A stretch of 64,000 nucleotides of DNA from Bacillus sp. FJAT-49711 (lineage in GTDB: Bacteria > Bacillota > Bacilli > Bacillales > Bacillaceae_C): positions 1,258,001-1,322,000 of the forward strand of contig NZ_JAGYPL010000002.1 of NCBI RefSeq assembly GCF_018343715.1, written 5' to 3'. Below are positions 37,177 through 44,273 of the stretch, piece after piece. Each line of letters starts with the position of its first letter. Within the stretch, counting starts at the first letter, position 1. A program made the position numbers and the translations under genes. The notes beneath the pieces were generated by a model, which made no database searches, was not told where the DNA came from, and worked only from the letters and a program-made list of their open reading frames with translations.

Positions 37177-37585
37177 GAGCCACGACTGCGGAGTTTTGAT
37201 CCATTCATTGCGGATAAAAGAGCCACCATTTGCGGAACTCAGAGCCACAGCGTAGCTGCTTGCCATTGACTGTAACGTCCGATTCTTAGTATCCGTTGGA
37301 AGGGGGCGGGGCCCCACCAGCGGATGCTTAGAAGCGATTTGTCCGTGTTATCATGTTTGAGCAGGTGTGCCTATTAGGCATTATTTCTGCCACACTTGCG
37401 ATAAATCCACCACACGGACAAAAGTTAAGTCAATGGTGGCGGAGTAGCGAATTTACTCTATATTTGGCAGTAGAGTAGCATTTACCCTTACTAATAGTGG
37501 CTCTTTTATCCGCACTAGCTGGCTCTATTGTCCGCAAACAGTGGCTCAAAACTCCGCACAGGTGGCTCATTCTGGCCGCAATACT
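37177..37585. repeat. 22-bp-period repeats in inverted arms
   Basis: The left arm (37177-37250) carries GAGCCAC at 37177, 37220 and 37242. The right arm (37498-37585) carries the reverse form TGGCTC at 37498, 37520, 37542 and 37563, each 21-22 bases apart. ATTGCGGATAAAAGAGCCAC on the left is the near-exact reverse complement of GTGGCTCTTTTATCCGCA on the right, and TGCGGAGTTTTGA pairs with TCAAAACTCCGCA. About 250 bases lie between the arms, including a GGGGCGGGGCCCC block at 37303. No ORF there looks real. Confidence 0.7.
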
Positions 37586-37717
37586 CAGTCACATCATCAG
37601 TTGTAAAAATAACGATAAGCCTTACTTAAATTCTTTATTACTAATTTAGTTTTTCGAAACATTACATATCTTTAATCGTATATAAATTAACACTATTTTT
37701 TTCGGAAGGTGAGTGAA

Positions 37718-37882
37718 ATGTCAAAAAACAATAAATCTCGAAACAATTTCACTTCTGGAATAGTTTTCGGTATGCTGATAGGAGTAGCTTTAGGGATGGC
37801 TTTAGATAATTTAGCAATTGGAATTGCGATAGGTGTTGCGATTGGAGCAGGAATAGGCAGTGCGAATAGCAAGAAGAAATAA
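37718..37882 (+). CDS. glycine-zipper small membrane protein (54 aa)
   Basis: A 54-aa ORF behind GGAAGGTGAGTGAA has a basic, Asn-rich start (SKNNKSRNN) and a long GxxxG/AxxxG hydrophobic stretch (IGVALGMALDN, IGIAIGVAIGAGIG) ending NSKKK. That suggests a membrane-inserted glycine zipper. Function unknown. It stands alone upstream of the globin gene. Confidence 0.75.
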   Translation: MSKNNKSRNNFTSGIVFGMLIGVALGMALDNLAIGIAIGVAIGAGIGSANSKKK

Positions 37883-37920
37883 AATGAAACTTTTCTATTC
37901 ACTGACTTCAATTCCTCCAC

Positions 37921-37964
37921 TGTGATGTATATCACATCATGATTTTTGTTTTATAATATATAAT
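37921..37964 (+). promoter_or_regulatory. Fnr-type box and -10 upstream of the globin gene
   Basis: TGTGA-tgtata-TCACA (37921-37936) is a perfect match to the Bacillus Fnr/Crp-type consensus TGTGA-N6-TCACA. A TATAAT at 37959-37964 puts the box centre about 41-42 bases before the likely start of transcription, the class II activator position. A second TATAAT lies at 37952. Confidence 0.65.
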
Positions 37965-37994
37965 GTTATGAAAGACACTTCGGGAGGGATGAAT

Positions 37995-38387
37995 GTGAAG
38001 GAACCTCGATTACAAACCGTCTATGATGAAATCGGTGGTGAGAAGATAGAGGAATTAGTAAATGCATTTTACCCTCGGGTTTATGCTGATCCAAATATAA
38101 GCCCGCTTTTTGAAGGGGATATGCATATTATTATGGAAAAACAAAGGAAGTTTTTGACACAGTTTCTTGGCGGTCCCGCCCTTTACAGTATGGAATATGG
38201 TCCACCTGCGATGAGACATCGCCATCTTCCTTTTGAAATAACACCAAGCAGGGCGAACAGCTGGCTTCGTTGTATGAAAGAAGCCTTTGATGAGGTCGGT
38301 TTAAGTAATCATCCAGCAGGTGAAATGTTTTTTAGCAGACTTACACAAGTGGCTGGGATAATGGTGAATTCCGAAGAGGATGATTGA
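37995..38387 (+). CDS. group II truncated hemoglobin (YjbI-like)
   Basis: The 130-aa globin has TVYDEIGGEKIEELVNAFYP, the FLTQFLGGPALYS motif and MRHRHLPFEIT with the proximal His region, and SWLRCMKEAFDEVGL with the Trp usual in group II. It binds O2 or NO via heme. GTG 37995 is 7 bases after GGGAGG and gives the length of YjbI; ATG 37968 and 37989 in frame are less well placed. An Fnr-type box sits upstream, which fits a role under low oxygen or NO. Confidence 0.88.
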   Translation: MKEPRLQTVYDEIGGEKIEELVNAFYPRVYADPNISPLFEGDMHIIMEKQRKFLTQFLGGPALYSMEYGPPAMRHRHLPFEITPSRANSWLRCMKEAFDEVGLSNHPAGEMFFSRLTQVAGIMVNSEEDD

Positions 38388-38403
38388 AAAAGTCATCCTC
38401 TTC
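38373..38403 (+). other. hairpin over the globin stop codon
   Basis: A perfect 11-bp stem GAAGAGGATGA/TCATCCTCTTC with a 9-base loop overlaps the stop and lies before DUF2269, without a T-run. It may lower readthrough or couple translation. Confidence 0.6.
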
Positions 38404-38425
38404 ATAATGAAGCGAGGGAACATCA

Positions 38426-38881
38426 GTGGCAATGTTTTATAAAATTTTAGTTTTTATACATATATTTTCCGCAATTTTAGGAATGGGTCCTGGTTTTGTA
38501 TTAAGTCTAATCGGAAAATCGGCGAAAACAATCACGGAGCTACGACATGCATATAAAATAAAAAACCGAGTTCATATTTTTGTCATGATTGGCGGAACAG
38601 CGTTACTCGTTTCGGGCTTGTTAATGGGTGCAATTAACACAAGCTTATTTCGTATGGGGTGGTACAATGTAAGTCTTTTTCTATTCTTACTTGCCCTCGC
38701 TATAGGACCAATCGTTCTATCACCTATTTCAAAACCACTTAAAGCAAAAATTGAAGCGCATGAAGGGGAAGAAATCCCTGAAGAGTATATTCGTGAAGGA
38801 AAGAGACTTGTTTTCTATGAAAATATTGAGAGTTTCATATTTTTAGTCATTATCGCGTTAATGATTTTAAAGCCGTTTTAG
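38426..38881 (+). CDS. DUF2269 membrane protein
   Basis: The 151-aa protein has four hydrophobic segments and the family look FYKILVFIHIFSAILGMGPG at the start, with conserved His (VFIHIF). Function unknown; members accompany redox or oxygen genes. It begins at GTG 38426 behind GAGGGAA, 38 bases after the globin stop, so it is probably in the same transcript. Confidence 0.8.
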   Translation: MAMFYKILVFIHIFSAILGMGPGFVLSLIGKSAKTITELRHAYKIKNRVHIFVMIGGTALLVSGLLMGAINTSLFRMGWYNVSLFLFLLALAIGPIVLSPISKPLKAKIEAHEGEEIPEEYIREGKRLVFYENIESFIFLVIIALMILKPF

Positions 38882-38920
38882 TGATTGTAGTAAGGTGCAC
38901 AAAAAATTATTTGAGACATC

Positions 38921-39050
38921 CAATAGAAACGTGAATCGTCTAATAAGATGTGCCAAACTTCCAATAGAAACGTGAATCATCTAATAGAATGCATTGAACT
39001 GCAAATATAATCGTCAAACGGATAACAAACACGCCGGAACTATAAATAGA
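38921..39050. repeat. 40-41-bp-period intergenic repeats
   Basis: CAATAGAAACGTGAATCGTC recurs at 38921 and 38962 and in weaker form at 39002, between the convergent DUF2269 and Nudix genes. Confidence 0.6.
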
Positions 39051-39118
39051 ATCACAATATTATGCTAAAACCACTTGAAAAACGCACCATAACTAAAAAA
39101 TCCTGAATGAATTTCCGT

Positions 39119-39577
39119 CTACGATATTTTACTCAAATAATCATTAATCGCTTCCCTATGGCTTCGAACCATGTTTTTGGGAAGCTGCTCAACTTTGAAA
39201 TACTGAAGATTCAAAGATTCATCGCCGTCCAACGTCAAACATCCATCCAAAATATCCCTCGTCACGTACACAATTGTGACAACATAAAATTCATCACCAT
39301 TTTGTGCTTTTACAAAATTCTCTGGTCCGGAGGAAACGGAGACTAGTTCTAACTCACCTATCACTAAACCCGTTTCTTCTAAAACTTCTCTTCTTGCACA
39401 ATCCTCGGTAGATTCAGTTAGCTCCATTAATCCACCAGGCAATCCCCACACTCCGTATGGATAACTTCGTTGTTGCAGCAAAATTTTATTAACATCGTTT
39501 ACAACTATAACGACAGCGCCGACTAATATTACAGGTCTTTTACCAACTAATGCGCGCAATTCTTTTACATAATCCAT
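39119..39577 (-). CDS. Nudix hydrolase
   Basis: The 152-aa protein has a complete Nudix box: GGLMELTESTEDCARREV followed by LEETGL. It hydrolyses a nucleoside-diphosphate derivative of unknown identity. ATG 39577 is behind AAAGGTGGTTGCGT; the longer frame begins without a site. It is separated from cheX by a minus-strand terminator. Confidence 0.9.
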   Translation of the reverse strand: MDYVKELRALVGKRPVILVGAVVIVVNDVNKILLQQRSYPYGVWGLPGGLMELTESTEDCARREVLEETGLVIGELELVSVSSGPENFVKAQNGDEFYVVTIVYVTRDILDGCLTLDGDESLNLQYFKVEQLPKNMVRSHREAINDYLSKIS

Positions 39578-39644
39578 ACGCAACCACCTTTCTCTTACCA
39601 TTCATTATGCACAATTAAAGGAAGTCTGTCAGTGAGAGTGGATA

Positions 39645-39676
39645 AAACAAAAAAGCTGTCACGCATTTGACAGCCT
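39645..39676 (-). terminator. cheX terminator
   Basis: GCTGTCA/TGACAGC with a 6-base loop, followed on the minus strand by T6GTTTT. Confidence 0.88.
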
Positions 39677-39682
39677 TCTTCT

Positions 39683-40144
39683 TCAATCAAGCAATAAAAA
39701 TATATCCATTTCCCCGGTTCCGTCCATGACGATTGTCAGCTGTATCGCCTTTTCATAGCCAGACAATGTTGTATTCCCTTCCATAATTGTAGGGGAAGTA
39801 ATATCCGTTTTAATTCCATTTTCAACAATGATTGTTGATAAGCAGCCTGCGATCATATTACCGAGTTCTCCGCTGAAAGATGCGAGCATGTCCCCGTCTA
39901 ACGACATTCCAAACATGACTTCACTGATCGAACTAAATACACCTGGATTTGAGGATAATATTAGGTTTCCTTTAATATCTCCTGTAATGCCTATCAAAAC
40001 ACCATATTGAAGATGTAATGATTTCCCGAGAAGCTGTGGTTTTTTTATTTCATGCTTTATCGGAACGACATTTTTGAATGATGTGAACGTGCCATTTAAC
40101 AAGTCTCTAACCGTTCTATTTCTTTCTTCGATGGATATTGACAA
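39683..40144 (-). CDS. cheX: chemotaxis phosphatase CheX
   Basis: The 153-aa protein belongs to the CheC/CheX/FliY family. The catalytic Glu-x-x-Asn is in SGELGNMIAG and only one such helix is present, as in CheX. It dephosphorylates CheY-P. B. subtilis lacks cheX, so this is an accessory chemotaxis gene, far from other che genes. TTG 40144 is 10 bases after AAAGGAG; a GTG at 40153 is only one base from the site and less likely. A c-di-GMP-I riboswitch lies directly upstream. Confidence 0.85.
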   Translation of the reverse strand: MSISIEERNRTVRDLLNGTFTSFKNVVPIKHEIKKPQLLGKSLHLQYGVLIGITGDIKGNLILSSNPGVFSSISEVMFGMSLDGDMLASFSGELGNMIAGCLSTIIVENGIKTDITSPTIMEGNTTLSGYEKAIQLTIVMDGTGEMDIFLLLD

Positions 40145-40159
40145 ATTTCGCACTCTCCT

Positions 40160-40193
40160 TTAATTAAAATAAGCTATTCTCAAAAGAATAGCC
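40160..40193 (-). terminator. riboswitch-linked terminator hairpin before cheX
   Basis: On the minus strand GCTATTCT-tttg-AGAATAGC is followed by TTATTTTAATT and then the cheX ribosome site. Placed between aptamer and gene, it is the likely expression platform. Confidence 0.7.
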
Positions 40194-40234
40194 AAAAAGA
40201 TTTTTATATTAACGACAATATAAAAAATCAACAT

Positions 40235-40330
40235 TTGGTAACCAGGCGATCATAGTAATAGGAATAATGCCCTATAAAACCGTAGACCCTTAGCTTTGCG
40301 TCCTATCTTTTCAAATAGTTTGCCTTTTTC
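40235..40330 (-). promoter_or_regulatory. cyclic di-GMP-I (GEMM-I) riboswitch
   Basis: Read on the minus strand the region has the GEMM-I landmarks in order. GGCAAAC comes first, then a 6-bp stem CTATTT/AGATAG closed by a GAAA tetraloop. GGACGCAAAGC follows, then GGGTCTA, a second stem, and ATCGCCTGGTTACC. These are the P1b tetraloop, its receptor arm and the conserved 3' GGUUACC of c-di-GMP-I aptamers. It precedes a terminator hairpin and cheX. Confidence 0.88.
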
Positions 40331-40511
40331 AATTTGAGTTATATGAGACTTTGTATTCAGTACTTTAGTATATATCACTTTTCAACAAAATTCTACATTA
40401 TTTGCAAAAGTTAGCAATGAAAGAATTTAATGTAAATATGTTCTCTCTACATAATTCTGAATATAATGCGAAAAATAATATGCAAACACACCATATGTGG
40501 GAGATGATGCA

Positions 40512-41261
40512 ATGAAAAGATATTTTATAATGCTCGTGGCAGTGGCTTTATTGTTTCCTTTTTTGACTATATCTCCTGTTTTTGCGGCAAAAAAACCGAA
40601 GACTATTTTAGAATATCACCATGATGTAACAGGTGATGGAATTCCCGAGAAGATTACTGTTTACGGTATTCCATTCAAAGATAACAAAGACTATTATCAA
40701 GAAGTATGGGCAGAAATAAATGTAAAAGGGAATCCAAAAGTAACGATCAATTATGAGGGTGGATTTGAACCGAAGCTAGAATTTGCTGATTTAAATCATG
40801 ATGGTGTGGATGATATTCTTTATTCAAGTGCGACAGGGGGAAGTGGAGGACTTTATAATTATGCTTTACATACTGTGAAAGATGGAAAGCTTTATGAGCT
40901 GCCTCTCCCAGAACCAATTGATATCGAAAGCTCCTTTGAAAATAATTTCCAAGCAATAATGAAAATACAAGGAATCCATAATCCAATCCACTTAGATCTC
41001 TCGAGTCGGAAAGCAGACTATATCAGGTTAGGTCTTTATCAAAAAAATGGGGTATTGAATGAACCAACAGAGCTGATGATTGACCCGATTGCGCTCTTTA
41101 AAATAGTGAAAATAAAAGGGAAAGAAGGGTACGGCCTAAAAAGCTATCGGCAAGTGAGTGGAGCTTACCATGCGGATGGAATTGGGACAGTGGAAGTACT
41201 TTCGTATTTTGAAGATGGTAAATGGAATACGATTGATGTGCAATGGAAGCCTTCAAGTTAA
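40512..41261 (+). CDS. secreted protein with an FG-GAP/VCBS-like segment
   Basis: The 249-aa protein has a signal peptide (KR, about 18 hydrophobic residues, cleavage likely after PVFA) and two Ca-loop-like motifs of integrin/VCBS type, DVTGDGIPEKI and DLNHDGVDDIL. I do not recognise a specific family. It is exported and probably beta-rich. ATG 40512 is behind GGGAGATG. It is divergent from cheX and ends at its own terminator. Confidence 0.7.
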   Translation: MKRYFIMLVAVALLFPFLTISPVFAAKKPKTILEYHHDVTGDGIPEKITVYGIPFKDNKDYYQEVWAEINVKGNPKVTINYEGGFEPKLEFADLNHDGVDDILYSSATGGSGGLYNYALHTVKDGKLYELPLPEPIDIESSFENNFQAIMKIQGIHNPIHLDLSSRKADYIRLGLYQKNGVLNEPTELMIDPIALFKIVKIKGKEGYGLKSYRQVSGAYHADGIGTVEVLSYFEDGKWNTIDVQWKPSS

Positions 41262-41262
41262 C

Positions 41263-41295
41263 CCGGTGAGAGGTAATTCTCACCGGATCTTTCTA
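41263..41295 (+). terminator. terminator of the secreted protein gene
   Basis: CCGGTGAGA/TCTCACCGG, 9 bp, 6-base loop, then ATCTTTCTATTT. Confidence 0.8.
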
Positions 41296-41359
41296 TTTCC
41301 AGCACCTATCAACTAGTTGAGATTTACATGGGTCAACATTAATAGGATTGGCATTCTTC

Positions 41360-42292
41360 TTATCGAGTACGAAGATCAAGCCACTTAATTTCATCTTCTG
41401 TCAATTTAATATCGGCAGCTTCTCTGCATGACACCATTTCCTGCTTGTTTTGCGGTCCAATAATGGCAGCAGTTGGGAAGCTTTGGTTTAATACATATGC
41501 TAAGCTGATTTGGATTGTTTCCACGCCTTTTTCTTTCGCAAGCTGTTCCGCACGGCGATAACGCTCCCAGTTGTCGTCGTTATAAAATACGCGTACTAAA
41601 TCTTCATTAGAGCGATCTTCAGGTGTGAATCTTCCAGTGAAGAATCCGCGAGCTTGTGAAGACCATGAAAACAGAGGCATATTGCTTCCTTCATGCCAAG
41701 CAAGCATTGGATCATCAACAGATACACATCCTGCCCAATATGGTTCTTGTGCCTTAGCAAGACTTAAGTTAGGGCTGCTAAATGAAAAACCGACTAAACC
41801 ATGCTTTTCCGCATAGTCATTTGCTTCTTGAAGTCTTTCGAATGACCAGTTAGATCCACCAAAAGCTCCGATGCGTCCAGCTTCAACGTGAGCATTTAGT
41901 GTTTCTAAGATTTCTCCGACAGGCACTTCTGGGTTATCGCGATGAAGAGCATATAATTCAACATAATCTGTACGAAGTCTTTCTAAACTGATTTTTAGTT
42001 CTTCATCAATTGCTTGTTTGCTGACACGTGGGCCTTCATGATTTGGATGAGCCCCTTTTGTTAAAATGATAACATCATCGCGGCGCTTGTTTTCTTCCAT
42101 CCAAATACCGATGGCTTCTTCACTTTTTCCACCATAGTAAATGTAGGCAGTATCAATCGTATTTCCGCCAATTTCCAAATAATTGTTTAAAACATCTGTC
42201 ACAAGGTCCATTTTTTCCGGAGTGAAATAATCGGAACCCATAACTAGACTTGATATGTCTTTATCTACACCTTTAACTCGGATACTTTTCAT
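41360..42292 (-). CDS. aldo/keto reductase
   Basis: The 310-aa protein has the AKR catalytic set: Asp and Tyr in DTAYIYYG, Lys in LTKGAH and His in YALHRD. NADPH-binding residues lie in the C-terminal third. It starts 12 bases after the Gfo/Idh oxidoreductase gene, so they form one operon that probably handles a sugar or inositol derivative. AAGGGGATGAACGC precedes the ATG. Confidence 0.9.
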   Translation of the reverse strand: MKSIRVKGVDKDISSLVMGSDYFTPEKMDLVTDVLNNYLEIGGNTIDTAYIYYGGKSEEAIGIWMEENKRRDDVIILTKGAHPNHEGPRVSKQAIDEELKISLERLRTDYVELYALHRDNPEVPVGEILETLNAHVEAGRIGAFGGSNWSFERLQEANDYAEKHGLVGFSFSSPNLSLAKAQEPYWAGCVSVDDPMLAWHEGSNMPLFSWSSQARGFFTGRFTPEDRSNEDLVRVFYNDDNWERYRRAEQLAKEKGVETIQISLAYVLNQSFPTAAIIGPQNKQEMVSCREAADIKLTEDEIKWLDLRTR

Positions 42293-42304
42293 GCGTTCAT
42301 CCCC

Positions 42305-43297
42305 TTAATTTAAAATAATTCTTTCTTTCTTTTCCGCAGATTCTAAAGCTGCTTTTACTGCTCTCATATTTTTAATAATATCATCATATGGGAATGCAAT
42401 AGGTTTCCCATCGAGTACGCTTTCTGCAAAACGATCAGCCTGCAGCTTATAAGAATTAACATTGTCATCTGGAACGGTTTCAATTTTCCCGCCCTTGATT
42501 ATTTCATACGATTGATCACCAAGAAATGCAGCTTTTAAAACAATTCTTCCGTCAGAACCGAGTATTTCTAATTCATTACGGAACTCAGCCCACATCGCAC
42601 AGTCGAATGTCAATGCTACTCCATTAGAAAATTCCATTAAACCTGACGCCATCATATCGACATTGTCGTGTTCAGGCGAGAAAAATGCGTGCGTCGTAAC
42701 AGCCTGGGGTTCTTCATCTAGTATTAGACGAGCTGCACTTATTGGATAGCAGCCGACGTCATATATGGCTCCGCCGCCCCATTCTTTTGTATAGCGAATA
42801 TTATTGTAATCACCGGCATTATTAAAGGTAAATACCCCATGGAGTCCACGGACTTCACCGATTTCCCCATTTTTAATCCGGTTTTTAATATCTTCATACC
42901 TCTTTTGGTGGCGATACATGAAAGCCTCGGCGAGGACCACACCGGCTTTTTCACATGCTTCAACCATTTCTTTTGCTTCTGCCTCATTTAACGCAATCGG
43001 CTTTTCGCATAAGATATGTTTCCCTGCTTCAGCAGCTTTGATGGTCCATTCCTTATGTAAGTGATTTGGCAGCGGGATATAAACGGCATCGATTTCTGGA
43101 TCGCTCAATAATTCTTCGTAGCCTCCGTAAGCTTTTTCGATCCCTAACTCATCAGCAAAGCTTCTAGCGTTTTCTAATGATCTACTAGCTACTGCAATCA
43201 CTTCGCTGCGCTCTGATTCTTGGATTCCAGGTATAACAGAACGTTTACCAATACTAGCTGTACTCATAATTCCCCAGCGAACTTTCCTATTTGACAT
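42305..43297 (-). CDS. Gfo/Idh/MocA family oxidoreductase
   Basis: The 330-aa protein has an N-terminal Rossmann fold (RWGIMSTASIGKR) and the family EKP motif (CEKPIALNE) near residue 97. It oxidises or reduces a sugar-type substrate using NAD(P). It is first in the operon with the aldo/keto reductase, behind a perfect cre site, so it is likely under CcpA catabolite control. AAAGGAGGGGAT precedes the ATG. Confidence 0.9.
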   Translation of the reverse strand: MSNRKVRWGIMSTASIGKRSVIPGIQESERSEVIAVASRSLENARSFADELGIEKAYGGYEELLSDPEIDAVYIPLPNHLHKEWTIKAAEAGKHILCEKPIALNEAEAKEMVEACEKAGVVLAEAFMYRHQKRYEDIKNRIKNGEIGEVRGLHGVFTFNNAGDYNNIRYTKEWGGGAIYDVGCYPISAARLILDEEPQAVTTHAFFSPEHDNVDMMASGLMEFSNGVALTFDCAMWAEFRNELEILGSDGRIVLKAAFLGDQSYEIIKGGKIETVPDDNVNSYKLQADRFAESVLDGKPIAFPYDDIIKNMRAVKAALESAEKKERIILN

Positions 43298-43359
43298 CTA
43301 CATAATCCCCTCCTTTTAAAAAGTAGTATAGCATAAACTAGTCTTATCGCCATCTAATT

Positions 43360-43373
43360 TGTCATCGTTTTCA
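43360..43373 (-). promoter_or_regulatory. cre site (CcpA) for the oxidoreductase operon
   Basis: On the minus strand TGAAAACGATGACA matches the cre consensus TGWAANCGNTNWCA at every defined position, 63 bases before the Gfo/Idh start. Confidence 0.75.
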
Positions 43374-43486
43374 TGATTGAAATATAAAAATTCATAGGAG
43401 CATCCAATTATGTCAAATTATTGAAATGTTGGAAAGGACTGTTGCATTTAAGAAGTAACCATAGTATATTATAAATGAAAAGAGAT

Positions 43487-43502
43487 AGTGAAATAATTCA
43501 CA
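43487..43502. promoter_or_regulatory. first Rex/Fnr-type box of the doxX promoter
   Basis: AGTGA-aataat-TCACA is one base off the TGTGA-N6-TCACA pattern and is also close to the Rex site (TTGTGAA-N4-TTCACAA). Confidence 0.5.
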
Positions 43503-43556
43503 AACTTACAAAGCATCATATCACATAAAGCACTTATAAATTTTTTTAAACAATAA

Positions 43557-43572
43557 TGTGAAGTATTTCACA
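43557..43572. promoter_or_regulatory. second Rex/Fnr-type box of the doxX promoter
   Basis: TGTGA-agtatt-TCACA is a perfect dyad of the Fnr type and fits Rex as well. It lies 34 bases before the start codon, most likely over the promoter or transcription start, which favours a repressor such as Rex. Confidence 0.6.
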
Positions 43573-43605
43573 AATACTCTTTATCAAAAAAATGGAGTGA
43601 TTAAA

Positions 43606-44130
43606 ATGAAAAAACTATTCGATGAAAGAGTCATTGGCATCTTATGGGCAGTCTTAAGAATATGGCTCGGAGTACAATGGTTGCAGGCAGGCTGGCACAA
43701 AGCATTTGGAGGTTTTGATGCAACAGGATTCTTACATGGAGCAATTGCAAAAGCTGGAGGAGAGGCACCAATCGTTCAAGGCTGGTATGCAGCGTTTTTA
43801 GAAAATGTCGCCTTACCAAACGTAAAATTATTTAACGTCATGATTGCATGGGGCGAAGTATTAGTCGGCATTGGATTGATCCTTGGTGCATTAACTATTC
43901 CAGCACTCATAGCAGCAGGTATTATGAATCTAAACTTCCTCTGGGCAGGAACGATTGCTACGAATCCAACATTGTTAGTAACGGCATTTGTTCTACTAAT
44001 CGCTTGGAAAGGTGCAACATATTGGGGAGTTGACCGGTTCTTAATCCCAACAGTGAAAAAAGCCATTCAAAATCGTAATCAACATAAAATGACTAAAACG
44101 CCAAACGTTCATGCCGGTCAAAATGCATAA
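43606..44130 (+). CDS. DoxX-family membrane protein
   Basis: The 174-aa protein has four hydrophobic segments and DoxX-type motifs (RIWLGVQWLQAGWHKAF; AWGEVLVGIGLILG). Relatives include the small subunit of thiosulfate:quinone oxidoreductase and proteins linked to redox stress. I choose ATG 43606 behind ATGGAGTGA; the longer frame would start inside the redox box region. Two Rex/Fnr-like boxes upstream suggest redox control. Confidence 0.85.
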   Translation: MKKLFDERVIGILWAVLRIWLGVQWLQAGWHKAFGGFDATGFLHGAIAKAGGEAPIVQGWYAAFLENVALPNVKLFNVMIAWGEVLVGIGLILGALTIPALIAAGIMNLNFLWAGTIATNPTLLVTAFVLLIAWKGATYWGVDRFLIPTVKKAIQNRNQHKMTKTPNVHAGQNA

Positions 44131-44148
44131 AGTTTGATAAAAGAATCG

Positions 44149-44176
44149 CTACTCACAAAGGGCGGTTCTTTTATTT
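44149..44176 (+). terminator. doxX terminator
   Basis: AAAGAATCGCT pairs with GGCGGTTCTTT, then TATTTTG. Confidence 0.75.
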
Positions 44177-44199
44177 TGCAAAAAAACACATGTATTCGC

Positions 44200-44226
44200 T
44201 ATAAATCTTCTTTTTTTTGCCGATAA
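44200..44226 (+). promoter_or_regulatory. SigD-like promoter of the GGDEF/EAL gene
   Basis: GCCGATAA (44219-44226) preceded by TAAA 13 bases upstream or TATA 15 bases upstream. The -10 matches SigD at 7 of 8 positions; the -35 spacing is imperfect. It lies 47 bases before the start codon. Confidence 0.5.
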
Positions 44227-44273
44227 AAAGGTTGCGAGGATTTTTTATTTTAACAACACAAGGACGTGTTTAA

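Noticed and set aside
37070-37317. ORFs on both strands over the left arm of the repeat element
   Set aside because: They include the repeats and the decayed domain, and no start has a ribosome site.
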